The notes beneath the pieces were generated by a model, which worked only from the letters and a program-made list of their open reading frames with translations, was not told where the DNA came from and made no database searches. The translations under genes and the position numbers were made by a program. From Acephala macrosclerotiorum (taxonomy: Eukaryota > Ascomycota > Leotiomycetes > Helotiales > Mollisiaceae): a DNA stretch of 64,000 nucleotides. The stretch spans positions 248,001-312,000 of the forward strand of contig MU119241.1 in NCBI GenBank assembly GCA_014904845.1, written 5' to 3'. Shown in pieces: positions 46,093 to 57,613 of the stretch (position 1 is its first letter; every line of letters starts with the position of its first letter).

Positions 46093-47343
46093 TCACTTGA
46101 AAAGTCCCAGGCGGTACAACGCTGCCTTGCCAATATCAACACCCCATCCAATCCATCCCCTTGTTCGCTCGACAGAGTTCAGAATGCCTACGAGGCGACG
46201 AGTAAATGCATCTAGAGAGGGTCAGAAAAGGGAACCAACCAAAGGAGGAAGATACTAACCAACTTCTTCAAAGTCGTCCGCATACGCCTCCCACACAGCG
46301 AGCGTCTTGCTACCAGCAGTGCCTTTCGGAACCAATTGATACTCTTCATTGATGGTGACTTTCGGTCCAATGGCCAATGCACGACCAGAGATACGAGAGT
46401 CTGCCATCAGTCTTGTTCCTGCATCGATCACGTCCTCGGGCTTTCCCATTGCTCCTCCAGCAAGAAGAAAACGCCCTCCCGCTGGGATGATCGGTGTATC
46501 GATGAAGTACGGACATAACACTACCCAGTCGTCAGCATACGTCCAGAGGGAGGCGTGCATCTGCTGTTCAGGGGAAGGGAGTACACGTACTGTTAACTCG
46601 GACGCCGTGCATAAATGACGAACACCGCAGTGATCTCTAGAAAACAATCAGCATTAGTGGCACAAGGAGGAAGGTCCGCATACGAAGAGCCCAAGCACGG
46701 CATGCTTGCTGGTGCCATATTGTAATTCGTGAGGTATGGGGCAGAGAGAAGCAATAGATCCAATCAATAGCAGATGTCTGTCTCGAGTGTATGGGCCAGG
46801 ACCAAGCTTAGAAGGGCTGGGATTCGTCGTCTTGTCATTTCGAGGCAGCCAGAACATCGCCAAGTGCGTGGTATAGAGAACCCCAATGACGTTCACATCG
46901 ATCGTCTTGAAGACCGGTTTCGGCGGCTCCTCAGCGTCCAAGCCCTTCGGTTCGTCAACGACGGATCCAGTGTCTGCAATCCCCGCGTTGGCCACCACTG
47001 CATCAATTCCGCCATGCGGACTGAGCTTAATGGCAGCCTTGAACAGATCCACCTGCGACTGCCAATTTGTGACATCACAGTAGACGAAGTGATGGTGTGT
47101 ACTGCCAGATTCCCTTCGCATCTCCTCCACCAACGCCTGTCCCTGAGCCCTGTTGACATCTGCCACGAAGACATTAGCTCCGTTGAGTGCCCATTTTTTC
47201 GCAAATCCAGCTCCAAATCCTGAAGCACCTCCAGTGATTACGATTGTCTTTCCTGCAACCCACGCAGGGTCGTATGGCTCGGTGGTATCGACGGGAGGAG
47301 ACTGCCGAACTTTCTCGATAACGTTGTTCGGGTCTTTCGCCAT
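46093..47343 (-). CDS. short-chain dehydrogenase/reductase
   Basis: Model complement(join(46093..46211, 46260..46520, 46591..46636, 46684..47343)), 361 aa; introns are 47, 70 and 48 nt with matching phase. The ATG at 47343 is chosen because the upstream open frame (to 47826) is low-complexity and lacks family similarity. The Rossmann glycine motif is TGGASGFGAGF (about residue 36), the Asp after the second strand (VFVADVN) suggests NAD preference, NAGIADTG is the structural motif, and Ser (LLLIGSIASL) with Tyr-x3-Lys (YGTSKHAV) form the active site. CPYFIDTPI is the usual substrate-loop start. It resembles 15-hydroxyprostaglandin-dehydrogenase-like fungal SDRs; the substrate is unknown. Confidence 0.88.
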
Positions 47344-48670
47344 TGTGAATGCGGTCGTTGCTGGCAAGTGATCGAAGGCTTGTGATAGGAATGAATCTGC
47401 GAGGAAGGTCAGCCCGATGTCGCAGATTGTACAGGTGCTTTGACTCACTGTATCTGCGGAGCTCTGGAACGGACAATGGAGTGCAATGCTTGAGCGCAGC
47501 CTTGTCAGTCTGGTGCACGGAAAGGAAGGTGGAAAAGCGTGTGATCTGAATTGAAGGCAGCGGGAATAGGAGCCATATTTACTCTTTTCTTTGCAACACT
47601 TGATCGGTAGTTCGCGTTGACAAGTTGACGTCTGTAGCTCCCAAAGTGAAAGTTGTTTCGCTGAGATCGAGGCTGAAATGTTTGGGCCCTGAAAATCCGG
47701 GGTAACGCTAGCCTCAGTGGAGCAAGGAACAGCGGGGCCGAGGATGAAAGGGGGAGGGGAATCAAGCGAGAGCAGGGCGTGGCGATGAGAGTGGACATTG
47801 TATAGAATCAAATAATAAATTGACAAAGCAAAGAACTGAGCCAGAATGACATCCTACTCACCTTCATATATCATCTTGAAGGACCCACGAAGAGGTACTC
47901 GTGTGCACCCATGAAAAGCATCTCACAGATGAACATTTCATGATGGAGTGACAATTGATTTCGACTTTAATGTCCCCACTGCCTAGACAACTTTCAAAGC
48001 AGAGACATCGAGATGGGATCTGCGACCGAGGTTCAATCCATTTCGGTCTGAGGGCATCGAGGAAATTTAAACATGTGGACTGACTATGGCATGATGTCGA
48101 TTGCATCAGCACAGTAGACTCGACTTCTCAAATTCTCATCCATACATCGAGCTTCCTTTCTTCATAAATAATTATAGCTACCTTTCTCCCAAACAAGGAA
48201 TTCGAACCTCTTTACACTCTTCATGAGAAAATCTTGCATTGCATTCCCTTCACGGCTTATCGTCTTGAAAGAATAGTATTATTGAACCAACTTTTGGGAT
48301 GTTTTAATGATGGTAAGGTCAACTCAATCTATTAGGAGAGAGGCAGCAGAGAGGAATTCCTTCCCGAAAAGGATCAATTCATTTTACAGATCTCGACTAT
48401 GGAATGTCAGAAGCTTGAATTGCCCCCACTTGTATTGGAATTCGTCACGTGGAGTCGGCAAAATGTTTAACCATCTCAAGAGCCGAATTGCCTTCACGAT
48501 TTACGACTACAAAACAACAATTGATGTTGAGATTCTGCGGTTTGGACTTCTTCTTCGTCTTCTTTTTTCCCTCCCTTCTGTATATCATTGTTCCTGAGCC
48601 TCCAATTGTCTAGAGCTTCTCGGACGTTTTCCTTTGCTCATCTCCAAGGTTCTCGTCTCTCTACTCCACA
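47344..48670. promoter_or_regulatory. divergent promoter region, SDR / thiolase
   Basis: This is a 1.3-kb gap between the starts of the SDR (minus) and thiolase (plus). Open frames in it carry no motif. Both genes could share control, for example by fatty acids, but no specific site is claimed. Confidence 0.4.
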
Positions 48671-49933
48671 ATGTCAGGACCAATCCGTAAAGGTCTCACC
48701 AACATCTTGAAGAAAGACCCAAACGACATCGTCATTCTCTCCTCCCTCCGAACCCCCATAACACGATCCTACAAAGGCCACCTCAAAGATTCCTACCCCG
48801 AAGAGCTCCTCGCCACCGTCCTCAAAGCCACCCTCGAAGCAAACCCAAATCTCGACCCCGCTCTGATCGAAGATGTTGGCGTTGGAGTTGTTCTTTCAGA
48901 ACTCGGTGGATCAAAAGCTGGTCGAATGGCGATGAACCATATTGGCGTACCTACAACGGCGTCCTTCTACACTGTAAATCGAGCTTGCAGTTCCGGGTTG
49001 AGCGCCATCACGAATGTCTCGCACCAGATTGCCACGGGCATGATTGATATTGGAATTGGTGGCGGTATGGAGAGCATGACAAGAAATTATGGCTCGAGGG
49101 CAATACCAACAGTATTTTGGCCCCAGTTGAAGGACAGCGAGGAACGAGACGCCAGAGATTGCATAATGCCAATGGGCTTGACCAGCGAGAACGTCGCAGA
49201 GAGATACGGTGTCAGCAGAGCAGACCAGGATGCATTCGCAGTTATGTCGCATCAACGTGCGGCGAAAGCACAAGCCGAAGGACTGTTCGACAAGGAGATT
49301 GTCCCAGTGACTACGAGATACCAGGAAGTGGACAAGAAAGGCGAGAAGGTAGGAGAGGAGCAGGAGGTTACAGTAACAAAGGACGATGGTATCAGGACAA
49401 ATGCAAGTCTAGAGGGAATGCAGAAGCTGAAGCCAGCTTTCAAGGAGAATGGTACATCGACTGCTGGAAACTCTTCACAGATATCTGATGGTGCTGCGGC
49501 TACACTTTTGATGCGACGAAGCACTGCCAATGAGCTTGGCCTGACATCCTCGATCATTGGTAAGTGGGCTGGAACACAAGTCGCTGGTTGCAGACCGGAC
49601 GAGATGGGAATTGGTCCAGCGATTGCGATTCCAAAGCTTTTGGAATACACCGGGTTGAAGACCGAGGATGTTGGACTTTGGGAGATCAACGAAGCGTTCG
49701 CCAGCCAAGCCATCTACTGTCTGAGACAGCTAGGTCTCGAGAAGCAGCTAGAGGAAGGCAGAGTTAATCCTAAAGGTGGTGCTATTGCTCTAGGTCATCC
49801 TCTTGGTGCTACTGGTGCGAGAATGTTGGCTGGCCTGTTGCCGGAAATGGAAAGGCAAGGTCTGCAAACTGGAGTTGTTTCAATGTGCATCGGTACTGGA
49901 ATGGGCATGGCTGGATTGTTTGTCCGGGAATAA
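48671..49933 (+). CDS. 3-ketoacyl-CoA thiolase (peroxisomal type)
   Basis: Intronless, 420 aa. The N-terminal catalytic Cys106 lies in NRACSSGL; NEAFASQA, GGAIALGHPLGATGAR (catalytic His) and the second Cys in CIGTGMGMAG complete the thiolase signature. The enzyme cleaves 3-ketoacyl-CoA with CoA in beta-oxidation. The N-terminus (KGLTNILKKDPNDIV) resembles fungal peroxisomal thiolases, which usually carry a PTS2; a perfect PTS2 is not visible, so location is inferred. No stop or frameshift. Confidence 0.93.
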   Translation: MSGPIRKGLTNILKKDPNDIVILSSLRTPITRSYKGHLKDSYPEELLATVLKATLEANPNLDPALIEDVGVGVVLSELGGSKAGRMAMNHIGVPTTASFYTVNRACSSGLSAITNVSHQIATGMIDIGIGGGMESMTRNYGSRAIPTVFWPQLKDSEERDARDCIMPMGLTSENVAERYGVSRADQDAFAVMSHQRAAKAQAEGLFDKEIVPVTTRYQEVDKKGEKVGEEQEVTVTKDDGIRTNASLEGMQKLKPAFKENGTSTAGNSSQISDGAAATLLMRRSTANELGLTSSIIGKWAGTQVAGCRPDEMGIGPAIAIPKLLEYTGLKTEDVGLWEINEAFASQAIYCLRQLGLEKQLEEGRVNPKGGAIALGHPLGATGARMLAGLLPEMERQGLQTGVVSMCIGTGMGMAGLFVRE

Positions 49934-50191
49934 AAGCATGATTTGATAAGACTTGTACATAATATTGACCATACTGAATATATGACTTTTCTAGATCTTC
50001 ACTATGGCACGGAAATATAAGGACTTGAGACCTTTTGTGTGAAGCAACAAACGCTCTTCCTAGACCATCTCGTCTCCTCTTCCATTTGTTCCCTATATCT
50101 ACTCCTGTACAAGTACAACCCCAAAGCATTATATTACAACCCTAAGCGCTCATCAACCATCCTCAATGGCGCTCACCATCCATCCATTGCT

Positions 50192-50989
50192 CTACAATTT
50201 GAATCTCAACAGGTTTGAGATCATCTCCCTTCCAGTCACGTAGGTAGTTCTCCACAACGTAGGAACATCCAACGTACTACTCAGCCCATCCGCAAAGCCA
50301 AAGAACAACATAGGAGGGATCCATCCTCTCGCATACTCAAGCGCAAAGCAAGCCTCATCCATCTTGTACTGCTTAACGGTACCCCGACGAAGATGGTGGA
50401 CTGAACCTTGAGAGTAGACTTCTGGTTCGAAGTCCCCAGGCGTGTAGGCGAGTTGGGTGCCGCGGATGATGTGGAAGTAGTCATCAGCTGTGTGACGGCC
50501 GGTGTGGCCTTCTGTTCCGACGGTTGTTCCGAAGATGATTAGGTATTCGGTGATACCTGAACGTGGAGTTAGTCAAGGACTTTGGGACGGACATTGAAAG
50601 TATCATGTGACATGAATTTTTCGTTCCAACTTGTCAAGAACTGATGAAGACTTACTAGCATGAATAATGTACATAGCTCCCATAGCACCTCCAGCATTAT
50701 TGAAAATCCACTCCTGATCTAAGTTGATGTAACCTCCTGGAAGCTTCCCACTCAACTCATTCGCAATGAATGTAACCACTTCCTTCGTATCATTTCCATG
50801 AGCCGCAATCGCTCTCAAAGATAGATCGTGAAGTTCAGGAGGCGAGAGGATGTAGAACCAATCCAGATGCTGGTCTAGGAAGTAGAAGAGAGCGGACAGC
50901 AGTGCAACGGCGACTGCAACAATGGTCCAGGTCTTGGTGGAGGACCTAGCACCAGAAGGTGAAGAGGAGGCCTTGTTACGTGGCGCCAT
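50192..50989 (-). CDS. ERG2: C-8 sterol isomerase (Erg2, sigma-1 receptor family)
   Basis: Model complement(join(50192..50556, 50656..50989)), 232 aa; 99-nt intron with GTAAGT and TTCAG. One N-terminal membrane helix (WTIVAVAVALLSALFYFL) anchors it in the endoplasmic reticulum. The Erg2/sigma-1 core is plain: WIFNNAGGAMGAMYIIHA, TEYLIIFGTTVGTEGHTGRH, HHLRRGTVKQYKM and LEYARGWIPPMLFFGFADG, with conserved Glu and His. It shifts the double bond of fecosterol from C8 to C7 in ergosterol synthesis. The length matches the family, and the gene is unbroken. Confidence 0.95.
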
Positions 50990-51396
50990 TGAGAACTAAA
51001 GAGAAAGGGAATGAACGATTGTCAAAGAGAGCTGGATAGGGGGAACTTCAGGATATAAAAATGTTTGCCTCGAGTCGGCAAAACAGAGCTGATGTTCCGG
51101 CGCTAGCATTCTCATATACACGTGACTGTAACTCTCAAGTCTTTCCTCTCTATATATCTTCTGAATGTTGTCTATAGATAGTAAGATCGATCAATTCTGG
51201 GTTCTTCAGTGCATTTTTAAGCAACTGTTGTGATTGGTAGTGCTGCTGGTCGTACAGCAATAAGAGAAGGCTAACAAAAGTGTCCTCAAAGGCCACCGTA
51301 GCTAGTGCATTTGGCTTCGAGATCCTCTTGCAGATTCAACATCCAACTCCTCGTCGAAGTCCTTCACCAGCGTACGAATTCTACGCCGTCGCCAAC
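50990..51396. promoter_or_regulatory. divergent promoter, ERG2 / mitochondrial uS14
   Basis: The two housekeeping genes start 407 bp apart on opposite strands. A CACGTGACT box (51119) lies in the middle. No other feature seen. Confidence 0.5.
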
Positions 51397-51920
51397 ATGT
51401 CGATGTTCCGGGCGAAGAAGCTCGACCTTGGATGCTTTGTCAACATCAAGGTCATTCGAGACCACACCAAGAGAAAGGTTTTCGCAGAACACGAGACCGA
51501 GAGGTATGCTTCCACTTTCTCTCCCATCATGTGCCACTGCATTCCCCAGGCCGCTTGCGCTTCCAAAGACCTCTTCATCTTCACTCTGCAACTTGCTAAC
51601 ATCTGCGGACTTACAGACAAGCTCTGCGATACATCATCCGAAACCTCAGCCTCCCCGCCCGAACACGCGCACAAGCCCAACTCGAATTGACCCAAATGCA
51701 TTGCTACACCCGACCAACACAGATTCGGAACCGATGTATCGCAGGTGGGAAGGGGAGGGGTGTATTGCGGGATTTCAAGATGACGAGGGTATGTACAGCC
51801 GGAGCGCAGAATGGAGGAATTGCGGGTTCTGGACTCTGCTGATACTTCTCTCTGCAGTACAACTTCCGAGTGAACGCCTTGGCAGGTTCGATACCGGGTG
51901 TCAAGAAAGCAAGTTGGTAG
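51397..51920 (+). CDS. MRP2: mitochondrial small-subunit ribosomal protein uS14m
   Basis: Model join(51397..51503, 51617..51788, 51858..51920), 113 aa; introns 113 and 69 nt. The correct frame is not the longest one across this region, so the gene is easily missed. The protein reads MSMFRAKKLDLG at the start, then DHTKRKVFAEHETE, QALRYIIRNLSLPARTRAQ, MHCYTRPTQIRNRCIAGGKG and ends VNALAGSIPGVKKASW, the invariant C-terminus of S14 proteins, followed by TAG. It is a component of the mitoribosome decoding region. That this gene ends in a normal TAG shows TAG is a true terminator in this genome. Confidence 0.93.
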
Positions 51921-52805
51921 TGGGAGATCTCTGGGAAGTGGATGGGAATATGAAGGAGGCCGTTGTACAACACATTGAAGCAGCTCAACATAGTTCGAGT
52001 CCTCGATTGCGGATTCCAAGAATCTGGATGACATATCCACGAATTGATGGTCCTGAGTTGCAGGACGATCGCATGTACAATATGGAAGACGGCTTTACGA
52101 GATATGGCGGAGACAAGCAATAGAAGGACTTGAAGAAGCCTTAGAAGCACGCATTAGAGATCTGCGACGCATCGATGTGCTGAACTTAGTATACTTGCAA
52201 TTACCACTCTTCTGGAGAACAGTATGCTAGTCCCGATTTCATAAGACGTATTTCTATTTGTTTGGACCTTGCCACCAAGCAGCAATGCAAGGAGCCGCTG
52301 AATTTGTTTGCTTCTGTAGCTTCCAAAAACCGTTGTTCTTGAAACTTTTATTGCCAAGTAGTATCAGTAATTGACAACTCCTCGTCTTCGTCTTGCCTGC
52401 AAAGTCTCGCTTTCCTCATTTGTGCTTAAGATTTGTGCCTAAGAAACCTCCGTGCATTTGCATTTTGCTGCCGTTGCATAGGTCTTACCTCCCAGTTACC
52501 CTCCACGTACCGGTTACTTGTTTGCACGACGAGGCTGGGCGAGGCTACAAAGACAAGCCTGCAAACTTCTAACCTCCCAATCCTCTTCGCGCCTCTTTCT
52601 CCCCAATTCTGTTCGTCTTCTCAACTTCAATCCTCAACAACCTTCCCTCCACAATATCCCATCTGAACTTGGACATCGTCTTCGCAAGCCCCACCGGAAA
52701 CGACGTGTTTTGCGGACTTAAATACCTCTTCCACTTCTACAAACTTTCCAACTTCAACCACAACAAATTCAACTCCCCTTCTAACCTCCACTTACGTACA
52801 TCAAT
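51921..52805. other. intergenic
   Basis: 3' flank of uS14m and pyrimidine-rich 5' flank of the Arb2-domain gene. No gene is seen. Confidence 0.45.
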
Positions 52806-54250
52806 ATGTTCCGCCGCCTCGCCTCTGGTCTTCCCAAAGACCCTGTCTTCCCTCACGATCTCAAGGGCTTGGGGTAAGAATCACCTACGTGTCGCGGGAC
52901 ATCTTTGCTAACCTACTTCCTAGGTACTTCGTCAACGAGGAGGACGAAATCCGCAGCATTGAGAATCCCAAAGCGTACTTCAAGTTCTTCATCACCAGAA
53001 ATAATCGCCACAACTGTGTTCAACGAGAGGCAATGAATGGTGGGCGTCAACCCTAATCTCGAAGATTACGCTAACATTGAAAGAGATGCCATCCGCAACC
53101 TCATTTCTGATCGCCTTCAAAAGCTTGATCTCGAGAAGATTCATCTACCCCTTGGCGCCCAGCCCACTGAGCCCAGTGTCCCCATCTTCATATCCACCGA
53201 CCTCCAGAACAAGAAACGCGTCATCATCCTCTTCTACGAATCCTTCCAAGACATCGGAGTCTTTGCCCATCGTATCATTGGAGGTAAAGGAGGCATCTCC
53301 GAGGGCTCAGCCATCAACTTCATCAAGTACATCCAATCCCAGAAGACATCTCCCGACAACGATGACTCCCCAGGTGTTATTCTCGCCAACATGGGCCAAT
53401 TGAGATGGTGGCGTCGGGGAAAGAAGGCAGTCACCCAGACCTCTTGGAATGCTCTGCCAGCACCCAGTTCAGTTGAGGAGACGTACCGTTTTGACGACGA
53501 GAAGAATACCATCCCCGGCAACCGAAATAACTATGAGCACGTCGAGTACATCTTCAATAAAGTCGTCGAGAAGTTCGCTCACCACGATGCTAAGTTTGAT
53601 ATCATCGGTGTCTCCGATGGCGCAGTTCAGGTCCAGACCTTCTTGAACAAGGAGGACAATTTCAATAAGTGGAACAAGCGGATCTCAGCCATCGCTGTTC
53701 TTGCTACCTACTTCCTCGCACATGAAATCACCAATCCCGACTTCGCGAAGTGGTTCATTGGTGTAATTATCCCTCACAATCTGCGATTTATCATGCTAAC
53801 TTGAATTCCTAGCATGGCCGTGCATACATCGTCTCTCCTGAACCGGCCACCGTCTTCATTGCTGGCGAGAATGGCCGAAAGCGTGTCCCAGCCTATGGCT
53901 GTCCCACTTTCAGTCTAGGTGAACCCTACTATGCTGAGACCATGCTAGTCAAAGGCTACAAGACCGTTCTCGATTGGTTTCTGGAGGCCGCCAGTGATCC
54001 CAACTACGAGAATCCTAAGTTTGAGCGGTTCGACTTTGGTACGGGTGATGATGACGGCGAGGATGTTGGGCAGACATGGGGAGATTATGACGAGAATTCG
54101 AATGGTATCGAGGATGAGGAGAGAGTTGTTGAGATTGAGGATGCTGCTCCGGGCGGTACACCAAAGAAGCAGGTGTCGTTTGCGGTTGGCGGAGATGTGA
54201 CGATCGCTGATGGCGTCAAAGCCAAGGACACCAACGGGGGTGCGAACTAA
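52806..54250 (+). CDS. Arb2-domain protein
   Basis: Model join(52806..52873, 52924..53039, 53086..53762, 53813..54250), 432 aa; introns of 46-50 nt in phase. The start MFRRLASGLPKDPVFPHDL followed by GYFVNEEDEIR is the conserved N-terminus of this family. The core alpha/beta domain includes VIILFYESFQDIGVFAHR, GVILANMGQLRWWRRG and FDIIGVSDGAVQVQ (a GxSxG-like turn). The last 80 residues are acidic and disordered. Arb2 is part of the fission yeast Argonaute siRNA chaperone complex, and the domain also occurs in histone deacetylase Clr3/Hda1; a role in heterochromatin or small RNA is plausible but inferred from the family. Confidence 0.85.
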
Positions 54251-54595
54251 AACTTGGTGAAGCGTTGCGAGACTCTTCGGGAAGCCGCGGCATCGAGCCG
54301 ATGATGGGATTTGAAGTAACGGCGGAATAGCGCTGCTTCTTGATGGGCACTGGGAACTTTCACACGATAGACGAGAATAGCAATAATCTTTGATAGCAGC
54401 CATGGTTCCGAAGTTGACTACACTACGAAGTGATTTATGGCAAGCGGCAAACACTTCTAGGCAATGTTGGTGTCCCTCAAAGCGTCCAAGAATTGGCGCC
54501 TGGTATCCAGACATCGAATGAAAATCTTGGTCTTGTTCCCCACTCTTCCTAACTCCTTGCATAATTCTCCATCCGCTTTCTGCTTCGTCTTGCTG
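54251..54595. other. convergent 3' flanks
   Basis: Between the Arb2-domain gene and the FAD oxidase gene. Nothing recognisable. Confidence 0.4.
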
Positions 54596-56360
54596 TTACA
54601 ACTTAAAGTATCCAGGCCACAACCTCCCAAACACATTCTCAGGATCGTACTTCTGCTTTACAGTTTTGAGCTTTCCCAAGTTCTCGTCTCCGTAACCTGC
54701 ATACACCGGCTCATCTAAGGCAGCATAATTCAGGTAAACATAACGAGAGCCTAGCCCCGTAGCAGTAGCTGTCTCATTACAGCGGCCCTGGAATCTCTTC
54801 ATTGCGCCCAGAACCACCTCGTCATCTGCTTCATTATCCCAACCCCAGTCCATGTTCTGAATCACAAGTGGTCCGTCAGCAGTCGTGACACCTAGAGCGT
54901 TCCCGCCATTCTTCTGCATTTGCGCTATGATGTTCAAACTGATAGGTTGAAAAGCCAGGGTTGGCAAATACCCAGAGATGTTCTTTTGCAGCAATGGCTG
55001 AGACTCCTCAATGAAGATGTCTAGAATCTTAGACATGAGCTTGTCTGCCCCTGGACCGTTCTTGAATGTCAACGCCCTAAACATTTGCCTCTGGTAAGCA
55101 GTCTGGTTGAGTTCAACGGCAAGCGTCGACATGTTTGTGATACTAGTCGCATCTACAAGACTCGGGATCGCATCAAGTTCAGCAAAGATCGGAGGATCCG
55201 CTTCTGGTTTGCCGTAGACTGGTCCGGATATTCCCACATATCCTCCTAGAGCAGCTCCGCCGTAGCCGAATGCAATGTAGTTGTGGGCAAAGTTGTCTTG
55301 GGGGGCATTGTTGACAAAGTTGTAGAAGGATTTGATGAGCGAGACATTCTGAGCTATGGAATAGAGTCGAGATCCGCCCCACATAAGACCTTGCTCAAAT
55401 GTCACGAAATCGAAGCGAGTGACGATACCGAAGTTCGAGCCGCTACCACCGCGGAGGGCAAAGTACATATCCGAGTGGGACGATGGAGAAACATTGATAA
55501 TACTTCCATTGGCAAGAACGAGCTTGACAGTGTCAGGATTTTTCTCTCTATGGGTGAAGGGAAGCTACCTCATAGTTCTTGACGTTATCACATGCCCAAC
55601 CATATCGGCCAGAGAAGTACGAGATCCCGCCTCGAGACAGATTTCAGCTCCATTATCGGTGAATCATGGGGAGTTTGACGTACCTCCCAGTGTCAAACCT
55701 CCAACACCAACTCCAGCCTCTCGTCCACCAACAACAGAAAGATTCTTCGCGTCCAGGACTATATAGACATCATACCAGGTATTTCCAGGCCCAACGCTTG
55801 CCGTCGTCCGATCCTTATTCAACGTTACTTGATTTAGCGGAGCAAGGTTGACCAGCATTCCATTCTGGATGCTCGAGCCTCCCGCAAAAGCTACATGTCC
55901 ACCGCTTTTGACAGCGAAGGGACAGTTCGTCAACTTAGAAATTTTGACCAGCTTCGAGATTGAAGTAGCAGAAGTAGCATCAAGTCTGCATGCTGGCGTG
56001 ACTTCAAATTGCTGGACAGACCAATACGGGATTGGAGTGTATCCCGCGGTGCCGAAAATGGAGACATTGCCTGGGTTTAAGATTGAAAGCAAAGCACACT
56101 AAAGTTTAGAATCAGCTGTATTCTTTTAAACCGAGGGTGGCACTACGGACAGCACTTTGGCATTCATCCAGACTACCAGCTCCCGATGCCAACTGGTCAA
56201 TCTGTGCTCTCTCTGCACTAGTGAATTGTCCGAACCCATACACTTCAGGGGTGAGAAGTAAGCGAGAAAGAGGGGTCGATGGCACCGCTGCCACAAGGAG
56301 GGGAAGCAACAAGACAGCAATCAACAGCATTGTTTGAAATGATGTCTGGAGGCGGCGCAT
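54596..56360 (-). CDS. secreted berberine-bridge-type FAD oxidase
   Basis: Model complement(join(54596..55522, 55569..55630, 55684..56098, 56151..56360)), 537 aa; introns 46-53 nt. A signal peptide (MLLIAVLLLPLLVAA core) is followed by the FAD-binding PCMH domain: FAVKSGGHVAFAGG holds the His that binds flavin covalently, VGPGNTWYDVY and VGGREAGVGVGGLTLGG line the cofactor, and RYGWACDNV carries the second covalent Cys of bicovalent members. The C-terminal BBE module ends YDPENVFGRLWPGYF. Such secreted oxidases oxidise oligosaccharides or secondary metabolites. The first intron has an unusual GTCCGT donor, so that junction is the weakest part of the model. Otherwise intact. Confidence 0.88.
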
Positions 56361-57613
56361 TCAAAGGCAGCCGGACGTGGGACTTCTAATGAAGGCATTC
56401 TTGGAACTGTATGTCGGGATCTGCAAGGCTAGGCGGGACGGAACACCACTTGCCGGCAGGTTAGACAACGCCACCGAAGCCAACAACGTGCTCACCGCTA
56501 CGTAATTGGAACCATTTTCGCACAAAATGGTGACTTCGAAAACTCAAAAAGTTGACCAGATTAACGGATGCTCGGCAGCTTGATTAGCATTGTTGAACAT
56601 CGCAAGTCAGTACTTACGCAACTAGCTTCTAGCTCCATCTTTTTGATCGGTCATGTCATGGGTTCTGTGAGCCGCAACGCCTCGTTGGCTCAAGTGCGCG
56701 AGTGCTCTCTCTCGCTTCGGATTGGCTCCATCTCCTCAATATATTTTCTCTGCTTAGAGATTTGACTCAATTCGGTTTTGAACTGCATACTTTGCCAGCT
56801 CTCAGCCTGACTTTGAGAACCTAGGATTTTCGAATTAGACCTGGTTAACAACCGCCCGCTTATGGTAATCCAATATATGCTTCTAGATAAGGAATAACTT
56901 TTGAATATGCGGTGTTGCGGCAGCTGAAACGCGACGCTCAAGGTCCACGAAAATCAGACCTGCTTTCATACTTCGCATTCGTACATCGGAAGCTTCCCTA
57001 TTGTGAGCTGATGACCTGAAAACCCCGCGCCGCAGCCTTGAACTGGGTGTCATCGCTCGCCAAATCAAGCTATGAGGCTTGCTATGTATCTACTGGCTCG
57101 AACTCCCGATAGGCGGCTACTTGTCTCTCCTTCTGGAACGCCACCAGTTCGTGCCACACCTTAGTGCTCTTATGAAATACTCCTGGCCGGCCTCTTTTCG
57201 CTGACCTCTAAGTCTCCCTAATGCATGTTATGCATATTCGGGGCCGATTGGGCTGTTCGTGGGGTCTGAAGTACATGGTTATGCAGCCTTACGCTATTTT
57301 CCTGGGGGCGGAGCGCATTTATTAGCCAATGGAAATCCTCGTTGACCGAATTGGCCTGCATCTCCGTCGCCGGATTTAGTTCTCAAGTCTATTGTTGTAA
57401 AATGACAACTTCAGGTTCTTTTCGTGACGTTCGAAATGGTGTTGACTCAGCCAGCACGACCCCATCTGTGCCAGAACATTGCATGTAGCTGAGACGCCTT
57501 CTCATAAAGTTCAATAGTAGCTCTGATTTCGTTTTCAGAAGATGGCGTCTTTTTGCAGTCTCTTCCAGTGTCATTGAATAAAACTCGCTGAGAACAAATT
57601 CCAAACTCGTACG
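56361..57613. other. 1.25-kb stretch without a supported gene
   Basis: 5' flank of the FAD oxidase and of the P450 pseudogene. No frame shows motifs. Confidence 0.45.

Noticed and set aside
47344..47826. long in-frame N-terminal extension of the SDR gene
   Set aside because: The extension is low-complexity and unlike the family; the ATG at 47343 gives the normal start before the Rossmann motif.
51305..52123. 272-codon plus-strand frame
   Set aside because: Wrong frame across the three-exon uS14m gene, whose conserved sequence is unambiguous.
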